A DNA stretch of 64,000 bases from Arcanobacterium canis. Its GTDB lineage: Bacteria > Actinomycetota > Actinomycetes > Actinomycetales > Actinomycetaceae. This document shows, in pieces, positions 26,013 through 33,491 of the stretch (the stretch's first letter is position 1; the number at the start of each line of letters is the position of its first letter). The stretch covers positions 1,798,001 through 1,862,000 of the forward strand of contig NZ_CP121208.1 in assembly GCF_029625435.1 (NCBI RefSeq), given 5' to 3'. The translations under genes were made by a program, and so were the position numbers. The notes under the pieces were generated by a model. The model was not told where the DNA came from. It saw nothing but the letters and a program-made list of their open reading frames with translations, and did not search any database.

Positions 26013-27416
26013 ATGCAAACCGCCTCTTTTACACTTCCAGGCCACACGACGTTTGAGCACCGCCTCCAGGTTCCCCTCGACTGGGACGGCTCCCTGACGC
26101 CGTATGCGTCCAGCGCACATTTCCCGAAAACGATCACTGTTTTTGCACGCGAAATCGTGCGCGAGGGACGCGAGAACGCGCCTCGTCTGGTGTACTTCCA
26201 GGGCGGCCCAGGTTTCCCTGCAAACCGGCCGGCGCCAATCGGTGGCTGGATCAACGACGTACTCGATGACTACCGCCTTGTCTTGATCGACGAGCGCGGC
26301 ACCGGTCAGTCTCATGCGTTAGACCAAGTCACGGTGCCTGTGGTGGGCGACGCCGACGCGCAAGCCGTCTACCTTGCGTGTTTCCGCGCAGATTCGATCA
26401 TTCGCGACGCCGAAGCGCTGCGTCGCGAACTCCAAGGCGACGAGCCGTGGGCCGCTCTGGGGCAAAGCTTTGGTGGTTTCTGTGTCACCTCATATCTTTC
26501 ACTCGCGCCCGAAGGTCTGAGCGCAGCAATGATCGTCGCGGGTCTCGTTTCCACACATCGCCACGCCGACGATGTCTACCGTTTGACCTGGGCCTCTACT
26601 GATCGACGTAACGCCGAGTTTTTCGAACGTTACCCTTGCGACGAAACGACCGCGTGGCATGTTGCCGAACATCTCGCCGCTGGTGCAGCCGCAGCCCTTG
26701 AATCGGGCGATCCTCACGCGGCTGAGCTCCTCCCCACTGGCGAGATCCTCACGCCTGGGCGTTTCCGAATGCTTGGCATTAATCTTGGCCGCAGTTATGG
26801 TTTGGAAACTTTGCATGGCCTGCTCGAAAACCCGTTTGTGGAAGTCGGCGGGCGCACGCGTCTGACTCAACGTTTCCTCACACAGGTGGCCGATCATATT
26901 TCTTATGCCAGCTGCCCAATGTATTGGGCGCTCCACGAGTCGATCTATGCAGGTCCAGGACTCGCCACGCGTTGGTCGGCACAACGAATCCGCACCGAAT
27001 GTGAACAATTCACACTTCCTGAGCTTTCCGCAGGCGGAGACGGCGAACGTGAACTTCGCGCCCGTGGCCTTGGTTTCCGTTTCTCGGGTGAGCACGAATT
27101 CCCCTGGATGGCGCAAACAGATCCTGCTTTGCGCGGGCTGGGAGCGGCCGTGAACGCACTCCACGAACGCGATGATTTACCCTCACTCCATCGTGAGGAG
27201 GTTCTGGCGAAGAACAGTGTTCCGGCAGCGGCGTGGATGTACGAACCAGATATGTTCGTGCCGATCGAAATTTCACGTGAAACGGCGGCACAGATCCGCG
27301 GGCTCAAGCAGATCGAGCATCCAACATTCCATCATGACGCACTCTCCACGCAGTCGTCGGATATTATCTCCGGCTTGAAAGCCGAACTGGCTGACGTCTG
27401 GGGCAAACGAGCCTGA
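26013..27416 (+). CDS. Alpha/beta hydrolase, prolyl aminopeptidase-like (S33)
   Basis: This is a 467-residue cytosolic hydrolase. Features in order are VYFQGGPGFP (oxyanion HGGPG-type motif, near 70), LIDERGTGQS (near 95), and the nucleophile elbow ALGQSFGGF (about 150). An expanded helical cap follows, and the catalytic His likely lies in the C-terminal EHPTFHHD stretch. The size and GGPG...DxRGxG pattern fit prolyl iminopeptidase-type S33 enzymes that remove N-terminal proline or similar residues. Start ATG 26013. A parS-like sequence lies inside the gene at 27269-27284. Confidence 0.85.
   Translation: MQTASFTLPGHTTFEHRLQVPLDWDGSLTPYASSAHFPKTITVFAREIVREGRENAPRLVYFQGGPGFPANRPAPIGGWINDVLDDYRLVLIDERGTGQSHALDQVTVPVVGDADAQAVYLACFRADSIIRDAEALRRELQGDEPWAALGQSFGGFCVTSYLSLAPEGLSAAMIVAGLVSTHRHADDVYRLTWASTDRRNAEFFERYPCDETTAWHVAEHLAAGAAAALESGDPHAAELLPTGEILTPGRFRMLGINLGRSYGLETLHGLLENPFVEVGGRTRLTQRFLTQVADHISYASCPMYWALHESIYAGPGLATRWSAQRIRTECEQFTLPELSAGGDGERELRARGLGFRFSGEHEFPWMAQTDPALRGLGAAVNALHERDDLPSLHREEVLAKNSVPAAAWMYEPDMFVPIEISRETAAQIRGLKQIEHPTFHHDALSTQSSDIISGLKAELADVWGKRA
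27269..27284. promoter_or_regulatory. parS-like sequence inside the S33 peptidase gene
   Basis: The core TTTCACGTGAAAC at 27271-27283 matches the ParB-binding consensus TGTTTCACGTGAAACA at 13 of 16 positions when the whole site is aligned. It sits within coding sequence, as many parS sites do. The window end is close to the expected parAB region, which makes a functional site plausible but not shown. Confidence 0.35.
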
Positions 27417-27479
27417 ACGCTTCGTTACTTACCAACATAGAGTCACCACACAGCAACAAAAGAAACCCAAAGGAGCATC

Positions 27480-27701
27480 GTGGCAGATTTCTTCGAACGT
27501 AACCGCGCAGGGAAATGGTCGTGGATCGGCTGGGCATTTTTCGCCTATGGAGCGGCGATGACCTTCATCTTAGCCTGGTTCGAAATGCACTGGGCGATGT
27601 TGGCACTGACCGCCGCCGGCCCGCTCACAGTGTGGGCCGTGTGTATGGCAGTGGCGTGGCGTCTGCGACGCAAGCAACGAGCGAAGCGCCCGAAGAAGTA
27701 G
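27480..27701 (+). CDS. Small two-span membrane protein
   Basis: This 73-residue protein starts at GTG 27480, with AAAGGAG six bases upstream. Two hydrophobic segments (WIGWAFFAYGAAMTFILAWF and MLALTAAGPLTVWAVCMAVAW) are joined by a very short loop, and the C-terminus is strongly basic (RLRRKQRAKRPKK), predicting both ends in the cytosol. No family is recognised. The clear ribosome site and charge pattern argue that it is real. It follows the S33 peptidase by 63 bases and may share its transcript. Confidence 0.65.
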   Translation: MADFFERNRAGKWSWIGWAFFAYGAAMTFILAWFEMHWAMLALTAAGPLTVWAVCMAVAWRLRRKQRAKRPKK

Positions 27702-27832
27702 GTTCCCCACTCGGTTTCGCACGCTTCGCCGTCATTCGCGAGTATGCCAACGGTTCTTCTGCAACACATAGAACGCGTATGCGCTGGTGAGGACAGCAGC
27801 GAAATTATCTCACTACCCAGACAGTGCGAAAA

Positions 27833-28480
27833 TCAGTTCGTTCCGATTCGAAGTTGGCGCTCGCAGCGCTGCGCAATTGCGGGATCGTGTGTCACCATCA
27901 CCAGCGCCTTACCAAATTCTCGACACAGCACAAAGAGTTCGTCAAGGACAACTCCCGCAAGATGTTGATCAAGCGCGCCGGTTGGTTCGTCTGCCAAAAT
28001 AATTTTCCCTGGCTTAAGCATACACCGCGCAATTGCCACGCGCTGTTGTTCTCCACCCGAAAGGGTGTAAACACTAGCATCGATCACGCTCCCCAAACCG
28101 AGGATTTTGAGTACCCGTCGCGCCTCCGCTTCATGGTTTTTCTTCGGCAGCGGCGAATACTTCATTCCGAGAAGAACGTTTTGGAGCGCAGTTTGCGATT
28201 CCAAAAGCGCATAGGATTGGAAAAGGTAGCTGATCACGGAGCGCCTCAACTTCGTTGCGGCAGACGAGTTGATCCCTGGCGTATCTTTCCCATCAATGCG
28301 AATCGTTCCAGACGTCGGTTCTTCAAGTAAACCAATCATGTTGAGGAGCGTTGATTTTCCGCTTCCGGATTGACCTGTGATCGCCATGGTTTGTTGTGAT
28401 TCAAGCGTGAAGCTGAGCGATTCAATGATGGTGCGCTTGCCGTATTTTTTCGTCAAGTTCTGAACTTCGAGGATTGACAT
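27833..28480 (-). CDS. ABC transporter ATPase of lactococcin-972-type bacteriocin locus
   Basis: This is a 215-residue ATPase. Walker A GQSGSGKST is at 36-44, the Q-loop in SYLFQSYALLESQTALQNVLLG, the signature LSGGEQQRVAIARC, Walker B IILADEPTGALD, and the switch His in VMVTHDP. It is of the MacB/LolD type that pairs with FtsX-like permeases. In lactococcin 972 loci a comparable ATPase (TIGRFAM describes a lactococcin 972-group export ATPase) follows the integral membrane gene, exactly as here: its ATG is nine bases after that stop. A role in export of, or immunity to, the bacteriocin is inferred from the gene order. Confidence 0.92.
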   Translation of the reverse strand: MSILEVQNLTKKYGKRTIIESLSFTLESQQTMAITGQSGSGKSTLLNMIGLLEEPTSGTIRIDGKDTPGINSSAATKLRRSVISYLFQSYALLESQTALQNVLLGMKYSPLPKKNHEAEARRVLKILGLGSVIDASVYTLSGGEQQRVAIARCMLKPGKIILADEPTGALDQHLAGVVLDELFVLCREFGKALVMVTHDPAIAQRCERQLRIGTN

Positions 28481-28489
28481 GAGATATCC

Positions 28490-30694
28490 TTAGTTTGCTT
28501 TGAGAATGTGGGAAATATGGGTGGTGGCCGTTCGGCGAGCAACTGCGAAGAGCACAACGATTTGGATCGCCCCGAGAATGGGGGTGATGCAGAGAATTCC
28601 ATCGGACTTTAGTGGGATACCTATGAGTGTTCCGATCACTGTCGTTGCAAAGACAAGAGCGAACGGCGCCCAGAAAATACGAATGAGCGGATATCCCAGA
28701 AGCCTCATCACCGCGACGCACTGGGCATGGGCCTTGCCATAGAGCTGTACCAGCCCCACAAGGAGGATGGTCTCGATGAGAGCGCCCAGCGCGATCACTG
28801 TTCCGAATAGCTGAAGAAGACGTACAAACGATTTGTGAAGCCCTGCAAGGAAATCGGAGACAGGGATGAACTGTGGCGCATTATCTTCCAGATGGTACTG
28901 GGAAAGGTACCGCTCGTTTGCGTATTTTTCAGCCGCCTGCGCATCAAGCTTGATGTAACTATCTTCCAAACCGGTTGCCCCGAGGCTTTCGTTCTCGAAA
29001 TACGTCATATTCTCCGTTGTCGCCAGATAAATGACGGGGTCGCTCACTGTCGAATTTTGTGGTGCCTGCGCATTCCATGTGAAGAACTTTTCACGTGGAA
29101 TATAGGTGCGGAATTCGAATCGTGGGTTCTTCGTAAATTTCGTCACGATAGGAGAATCGAGACGGTCTTTGTCGTTTTCAGTCAGCCATCCGCGAATCGC
29201 CTTTTGTTGCTCCCGAGAGTAGCTCTCTGGAATGTAGTAGACACGCACCCCGGAACGGGCAAGTTCTTCATCAGTTTTTGGAACATCAAAGTGTGTTGAC
29301 CGTAGGTAATTCGGCGAAGCAGCAAAATACCAAAATGGCTCAATCGGCAGGTTTTCGTATGAAAAATCTTCACGCCACTGCTTAATTGTCTGAGCATTGA
29401 AGTCAAAAGTGTTAATCAGTTGAACTCCAGGTTTGTCTTCAATCGAGGCATACCAATTGAAGTATTCGCGTTGTTTTCCTTCACTCGCTCCATTACTTGA
29501 AAGCTGATTCGTGCCAGGTCTGTCCTCATGGAGGATCCGCGTTTGTTCCACGGGTTGCCACTGCGATCGGATCTCTTGGATTTTCGCAATCTGAATCATG
29601 GGACCATCGATGAAGTGTAGCCCCGTGATCGATGCTCCGCTGGTGAGAATAAAGAGGACTGCGATAGCACCAACGATGACGCGCTGAGAAACTCGATTTC
29701 GAATAGCATTCACCGGATGTATTGCACTCGCTGCTAAAATTGTTGGCACACATGCGATCAGCAACGACACAATGTACAGCCCAATATTTGCTGAAATATC
29801 AATCACGGTTTGTGTATTGATAGAAAATTCCCAGCGCTCCCAGACCTCGATCACGCCGATACTCGCAACTCCAATTCCTGCCCCTATCAGGCTAAAACGC
29901 CACATGGTGGTGAGGAACTCACGCTTTGTGAGTCCGAGAAGAAGATAAATTCCCATCTGTTTCATCGACTGGTAGATGCCCACAAGGAACATCATCGAGA
30001 TCATGATGAGATCGATGGCAAGAAAGGCGCGAATGATCGGCAAAAAGACACCTTCCGTAGCGGACTCGCCGGAAGTAATGGCTGTGATCTGCGCTTTCGG
30101 AGTAGCCACGATTCCGGCAATTTTGTCGGAGATCTTATCGAATCGGGAAGGAGTCAGACCGATAACGTAGTAGGCTCCTCGCGCTGTTCCTGAACGGGTA
30201 ATGAGTTCATCGAGATGCATGCCCACGGCACGAGATGAGAAGTCAATGCTCGGAATATCAGCAATGACCTCCGCTTGAACCTGATCGAGCCCAAGTGTGG
30301 ATTTTTGCTGTGATTTGGACAGGGCGGCGAGATTCTCTTGAGAAAAAATCTTCACTCCGCCGAATTCTAATTCGGCTTGCGCAGGAGCATTCGACAGCTT
30401 CCCGCCAAAACCAAATCGATAACCTTCAGTTTGCCCATTGATGCGAGAGACTAGTGGATCACGGCGAACAATGACACCGCCATTTTTCTCCACTTCACCC
30501 TGAGCGACCCGCACCGCCTTTCCAACAAGGCCATCATCACTGATCGCCGAGAGATTCAGAACAGTGTTTGTTGCGGGATAGCCAGCAATCACCCTCATAT
30601 ATTCGTCACCAAAAGACAGCGTGGAGCTCAAACCAACCAGAACACCAGCGAGAGCAATCAACAAACTCAGCGTGAGCTTTAAAAAGCGTTTCAT
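28490..30694 (-). CDS. Bacteriocin-associated integral membrane protein (FtsX/MacB-like permease)
   Basis: The 734-residue protein has an N-terminal span (LTLSLLIALAGVLVGLSSTLSF), a large extracytoplasmic region, and three spans near 255-355 (FLAIDLIMISMMFLVGIY, FSLIGAGIGVASIGVIEVW, ISANIGLYIVSLLIACVPTIL). A further span precedes a second large outside domain, with C-terminal spans after that (LFGTVIALGALIETILLVGLV, FALVFATTVIGTLIGIPL, CITPILGAIQIVVLFAVA). This matches the bacteriocin-associated integral membrane proteins of lactococcin 972 loci, thought to form the permease or immunity component with the ATPase. It starts 36 bases after the bacteriocin gene. Its codons are more AT-rich than those of neighbouring housekeeping genes. 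Confidence 0.88.
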   Translation of the reverse strand: MKRFLKLTLSLLIALAGVLVGLSSTLSFGDEYMRVIAGYPATNTVLNLSAISDDGLVGKAVRVAQGEVEKNGGVIVRRDPLVSRINGQTEGYRFGFGGKLSNAPAQAELEFGGVKIFSQENLAALSKSQQKSTLGLDQVQAEVIADIPSIDFSSRAVGMHLDELITRSGTARGAYYVIGLTPSRFDKISDKIAGIVATPKAQITAITSGESATEGVFLPIIRAFLAIDLIMISMMFLVGIYQSMKQMGIYLLLGLTKREFLTTMWRFSLIGAGIGVASIGVIEVWERWEFSINTQTVIDISANIGLYIVSLLIACVPTILAASAIHPVNAIRNRVSQRVIVGAIAVLFILTSGASITGLHFIDGPMIQIAKIQEIRSQWQPVEQTRILHEDRPGTNQLSSNGASEGKQREYFNWYASIEDKPGVQLINTFDFNAQTIKQWREDFSYENLPIEPFWYFAASPNYLRSTHFDVPKTDEELARSGVRVYYIPESYSREQQKAIRGWLTENDKDRLDSPIVTKFTKNPRFEFRTYIPREKFFTWNAQAPQNSTVSDPVIYLATTENMTYFENESLGATGLEDSYIKLDAQAAEKYANERYLSQYHLEDNAPQFIPVSDFLAGLHKSFVRLLQLFGTVIALGALIETILLVGLVQLYGKAHAQCVAVMRLLGYPLIRIFWAPFALVFATTVIGTLIGIPLKSDGILCITPILGAIQIVVLFAVARRTATTHISHILKAN

Positions 30695-30730
30695 TATTTC
30701 TTCCGCGATCCACTAGAAATTCGTCATGTT

Positions 30731-31027
30731 TTATCCACGGCAATCCCAGTAAGCACGGGCAGTACCGGTTCCAACCCAGTCAGTAGCGTACGCTCGCGTG
30801 CCTTTAGGCATCCACCGCGTAGTCTTCGAATTGGCAGTCGCTCTGTGCTCGTAGCGGCCAGAGTTTACATCAGAATATGACCATGCCCCCCATGTACGTC
30901 CATGATCCCAATACACTGCTGTGCCTTTGTAGTAGACAGTTTGGGCATATGCTGCCCCAACGCCGCCGACAAGCATCATCGATGCGAGGCCCGCAGCACC
31001 CATTGCTCGGACAAGTTGTTTCTTCAT
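30731..31027 (-). CDS. Lactococcin 972 family bacteriocin precursor
   Basis: This is a 98-residue precursor with a typical Sec signal peptide (MKKQLVRAMGAAGLASMMLV ... AYA, cleavage likely after residue 28), leaving about 70 residues. The mature part has the family layout: W-D-H-G at 40-43, an aromatic YS pair at about 51-52, H-R-A-T at 61-64, and a C-terminal W/Y-rich end. Lactococcin 972 itself has WQHG, YSNY and HSAT at equivalent places. That bacteriocin binds lipid II and blocks septum formation; the same target here is inferred. The ATG at 31027 follows GAAAGGGG. It is the first gene of an operon with a membrane protein and an ATPase, transcribed away from a two-component system. Confidence 0.9.
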   Translation of the reverse strand: MKKQLVRAMGAAGLASMMLVGGVGAAYAQTVYYKGTAVYWDHGRTWGAWSYSDVNSGRYEHRATANSKTTRWMPKGTRAYATDWVGTGTARAYWDCRG

Positions 31028-31107
31028 GTGGAACCCCTTTCTGAAGATTAGTGACGTTCCAGGTTTTCCTGGCGCCAGGCCTATAAAACTCGGATTCCAC
31101 CAAATGC

Positions 31108-31129
31108 AATACCTACAAATGTAGGTATT
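31108..31129. promoter_or_regulatory. Perfect inverted repeat between bacteriocin and regulator genes
   Basis: The arms AATACCTACA and TGTAGGTATT are exact reverse complements separated by two bases. The repeat lies 81 bases upstream of the bacteriocin ATG and 68 bases upstream of the small + strand ORF. A possible -10-like TTATAG for the bacteriocin transcript lies about 25-30 bases downstream of it on the minus strand, placing the repeat at or just upstream of the -35 region. That suits an activator site such as one for the adjacent response regulator. Confidence 0.6.
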
Positions 31130-31196
31130 CGATTTCTCTCTCCTTGCCTACAGTGACCTTCACATACCAGAAAATCACTATTCCTCAAAGAACCTC

Positions 31197-31421
31197 ATGA
31201 AGATCCACATCGCTTTACGAACTGCTTCTGCTACGCTCATCCTCACTGCTTCTCTCATCAGCACTCCTCATGTTTCATACGACAACCTCTCCGTGCCGCG
31301 ACAAGTTGTGTCTCATTTCGAGGGCCTCATGGAACCTGTTGACCAATCAGGACACAGGCAAGCGTTTCTATGTTCAACACGTTTACACAATTGGTTTCCG
31401 TGGTGCATAATGAACAAATGA
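31197..31421 (+). CDS. Small putatively exported protein coupled to the sensor kinase gene
   Basis: This is a 74-residue ORF. Residues 1-22 (MKIHIALRTASATLILTASL) have a signal-peptide-like basic head and hydrophobic core. The rest is polar with two cysteines and ends CSTRLHNWFPWCIMNK. Its TGA overlaps the ATG of the histidine kinase in an ATGA arrangement at 31418-31421, which favours real, coupled translation. No good ribosome site precedes the ATG. I do not recognise a family. It could be a secreted signal or accessory protein for the sensor, or only a leader that couples kinase translation. A chance ORF cannot be excluded. Confidence 0.45.
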   Translation: MKIHIALRTASATLILTASLISTPHVSYDNLSVPRQVVSHFEGLMEPVDQSGHRQAFLCSTRLHNWFPWCIMNK

Positions 31422-32548
31422 GTTTTCAGTTGTTTCCCAATGAACACTCTTTGTCAGCTGACATGCAAATATCACATTTACTCACGCCTCGGTCGATATC
31501 CTATTTTCTGATTGCGCTTCTCTTCGGAATTCCGGACCTGGCTTGGTCTGCAACCACTATCCAAAACACACTCTGGCTATCAGTTGCAGTTGCACTTTTT
31601 ACTCTCGCAAGTCAGGCCACGATTCTTCAGATAGTTTTCATCTCCTACGCTTCAATTCTGATCCTCCAGGTTTTCCCTGAGCTTCCAGGTATTTGCATTT
31701 TCGGGATATACACAATCATCATCGATTGGATCGATTCGGGCTTTTTCCTTCGAGCGTTTTCATTACTCGGAATTTTCCAGATCAGCGCATCATTGATGTT
31801 TCCCCATGCGAATGCCATCGATGTTGTGTTTTCATTCATCGCACCCATCATCCTTTGTGTGGGGTTGGGGTTTTTCCTTCGCTGGATTCACAGCCGGATC
31901 CACACACTTGAAGAAGAAAATGCCACAATCGTCGTCGAAACCAAGACAAAACTCGCCTCCCTCCTTCACGACACAACCGCGAAAGACATCGCACACATCG
32001 CCGTCCTCGTTGGCGACACCCTAGCAAAAAATGACATTCCTCCACACGCGCGTCAGACACTCAAAGAGATCAGCATTATCGCAACGCGTGCTTCGAGAAA
32101 CTTACGCCCGATGATCCTCGATCTTTCAACCGCGCGTGATCAGCCACTCAACGATGTCCTCGACGACACCCGCCGAATGCTCTCAACCCGCTCGATCACG
32201 TTAACCACAAGAATCACCGGCCCCAACGGCGATCCGCTCGATTCGCTTTCTTCTGTACAGCACTCTGTCCGGATCAAACAGCTTTTAACCCTTGCTCTAC
32301 GCGAAGAAGCAACCAACGTCCTCAAGTACGCCCCCGATCATTCCCACGCAATTCTCATCATCGATGTTGGGGATACGGATACCTCGCTCACGTTTACTAA
32401 CGCGATTGCCAAACATCCACAGTCAGGGATGGCCGGCGGGTACGGCCTGGATAACTTGCGTATTCAGGTGGAACGCCGCGGTGGCACGCTCGATTATTCA
32501 CGTATCCGCGACAAGTGGATCTTCGCTTTGGAGGTACCGAATGAGTAA
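31418..32548 (+). CDS. Histidine kinase, HisKA_3 family, multi-span membrane sensor
   Basis: With the chosen ATG the protein has 376 residues. Five or six spans occupy about 27-155, with little extracytoplasmic sequence, as in intramembrane-sensing kinases (LiaS/DesK type). The phosphoacceptor region reads LASLLHDTTAKDIAHIAVL with H184, the N-box LREEATNVLKYA is near 300, and the glycine box GGYGLDNLRIQVE is near the end. The start at 31418 is chosen because it forms an ATGA overlap with the preceding ORF; a start 16 codons earlier (31370) is possible and ribosome sites are poor for both. It overlaps the response regulator by eight bases. It likely controls the divergent bacteriocin operon. 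Confidence 0.85.
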   Translation: MSFQLFPNEHSLSADMQISHLLTPRSISYFLIALLFGIPDLAWSATTIQNTLWLSVAVALFTLASQATILQIVFISYASILILQVFPELPGICIFGIYTIIIDWIDSGFFLRAFSLLGIFQISASLMFPHANAIDVVFSFIAPIILCVGLGFFLRWIHSRIHTLEEENATIVVETKTKLASLLHDTTAKDIAHIAVLVGDTLAKNDIPPHARQTLKEISIIATRASRNLRPMILDLSTARDQPLNDVLDDTRRMLSTRSITLTTRITGPNGDPLDSLSSVQHSVRIKQLLTLALREEATNVLKYAPDHSHAILIIDVGDTDTSLTFTNAIAKHPQSGMAGGYGLDNLRIQVERRGGTLDYSRIRDKWIFALEVPNE

Positions 32549-33215
32549 GCCGATTCGCATCATTCTCGCCGACGACGACGAACAGTACATCGCCGTTCTT
32601 GCACGGTTTTTCGATCGGCAAGACGACATGGAGGTGATCACCGTCGCTCACGACGGTGAGGAAGCGATCACCGCAGCTGCAACGAGGCTCGCGGACATGA
32701 TCATCCTCGACGTTGACATGCCCTGTGCCGATGGGCCAAGCGCCGCGAAAACAATCAAACGCATCAGCCCCAAGCTGAAGATCCTCATGCTCACCGCGTT
32801 TCGTCACCCAAACACACTTGAGCATTGTCTGCGCCTCGGGGTGTCCGGATTCCTCACGAAAGACACAATGCCCCAACAACTCGTTGAGCAAGTGCGCCTA
32901 GCGATGACCGGGCAGACTGTGCTCGGCCCGTCACCGGCGCAGATACTCACTGCCTCCTATCTGGCGTCCCAGCATTCGCGCGAAGAGTTCGCCGAATTCG
33001 TTGAGGTAGTTGAGAATCTTTCACCCCGACTGCGCAACGTTTTCGACGACGTTGTCCTGGCCTACACAAACAAAGAAATCGCGCAGCGTCAAGGACTGTC
33101 CGAGACCACGGTGCGCGGATATGTCACTGAGATCCTGACAATGACACGGATGCGTTCCCGAGCCAAAATAATCCTCACTGCAGCAAAAACAGGCTTCGTC
33201 CATGACGGTAACTAA
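32541..33215 (+). CDS. NarL/LuxR-family response regulator
   Basis: The product has 224 residues. The receiver domain shows the acidic pair in IILADDDEQY, the phosphoacceptor D57 in MIILDVDMP, the T/S in MLTAFRHP and the K in GFLTKDTMP. A LuxR-type helix-turn-helix follows at about 165-200 (LSPRLRNVFDDVVLAYTNKEIAQRQGLSETTVRGY). ATG 32541 follows GGAGGTACCGA and overlaps the kinase stop. The pairing with a HisKA_3 kinase is the usual one. The nearest divergent target is the bacteriocin operon, through the inverted repeat at 31108-31129; that assignment is inferred from position. Confidence 0.92.
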   Translation: MSKPIRIILADDDEQYIAVLARFFDRQDDMEVITVAHDGEEAITAAATRLADMIILDVDMPCADGPSAAKTIKRISPKLKILMLTAFRHPNTLEHCLRLGVSGFLTKDTMPQQLVEQVRLAMTGQTVLGPSPAQILTASYLASQHSREEFAEFVEVVENLSPRLRNVFDDVVLAYTNKEIAQRQGLSETTVRGYVTEILTMTRMRSRAKIILTAAKTGFVHDGN

Positions 33216-33347
33216 ACACTGGATGGGCAACAACGATCACAAACAGCGTGAAGCTGACGTGAGTGCGAAGAACATCAAGAATTTTTCCAATAGCACTCTG
33301 ATACTGTTGTACGCCCGATGCTGCTATCTCCCCGTAGATAGATAGCG

Positions 33348-33426
33348 TATTATAGTTTTTGGCGCTACCCCGGTGGCGCAATCGTTCGGAAAATTCGAGC
33401 GCCGCACACGACACGCGCCAGTGTCG
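33348..33426 (+). promoter_or_regulatory. Putative promoter element and three-hairpin leader of the guanine deaminase gene
   Basis: TATTAT at 33348-33353 resembles a -10 element. Directly after it come three stem-loops: GCGCTAC with GTGGCGC (33362-33379, one G-U), CGTTCG with CGAGCG (33383-33401), and CGACAC with GTGTCG (33409-33426, perfect). The start codon is 65 bases further on, and no U-tract follows, so this is not a standard terminator. I do not recognise a known riboswitch. Confidence 0.4.
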
Positions 33427-33491
33427 TCCCCCTGGATATAAACGATTCTAGGGTCACATACCTCATCCATAGGCAGTGAAAGGGCATAAAA

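Noticed and set aside
26499-27164. 221-codon minus-strand ORF opposite the S33 peptidase
   Set aside because: Antisense shadow of a gene with clear catalytic motifs; no start signal or family pattern.
29056-29071. Second parS-like sequence (TTTTCACGTGGAA)
   Set aside because: Only 12 of 16 matches to the consensus and the symmetric half is broken; too weak to call.
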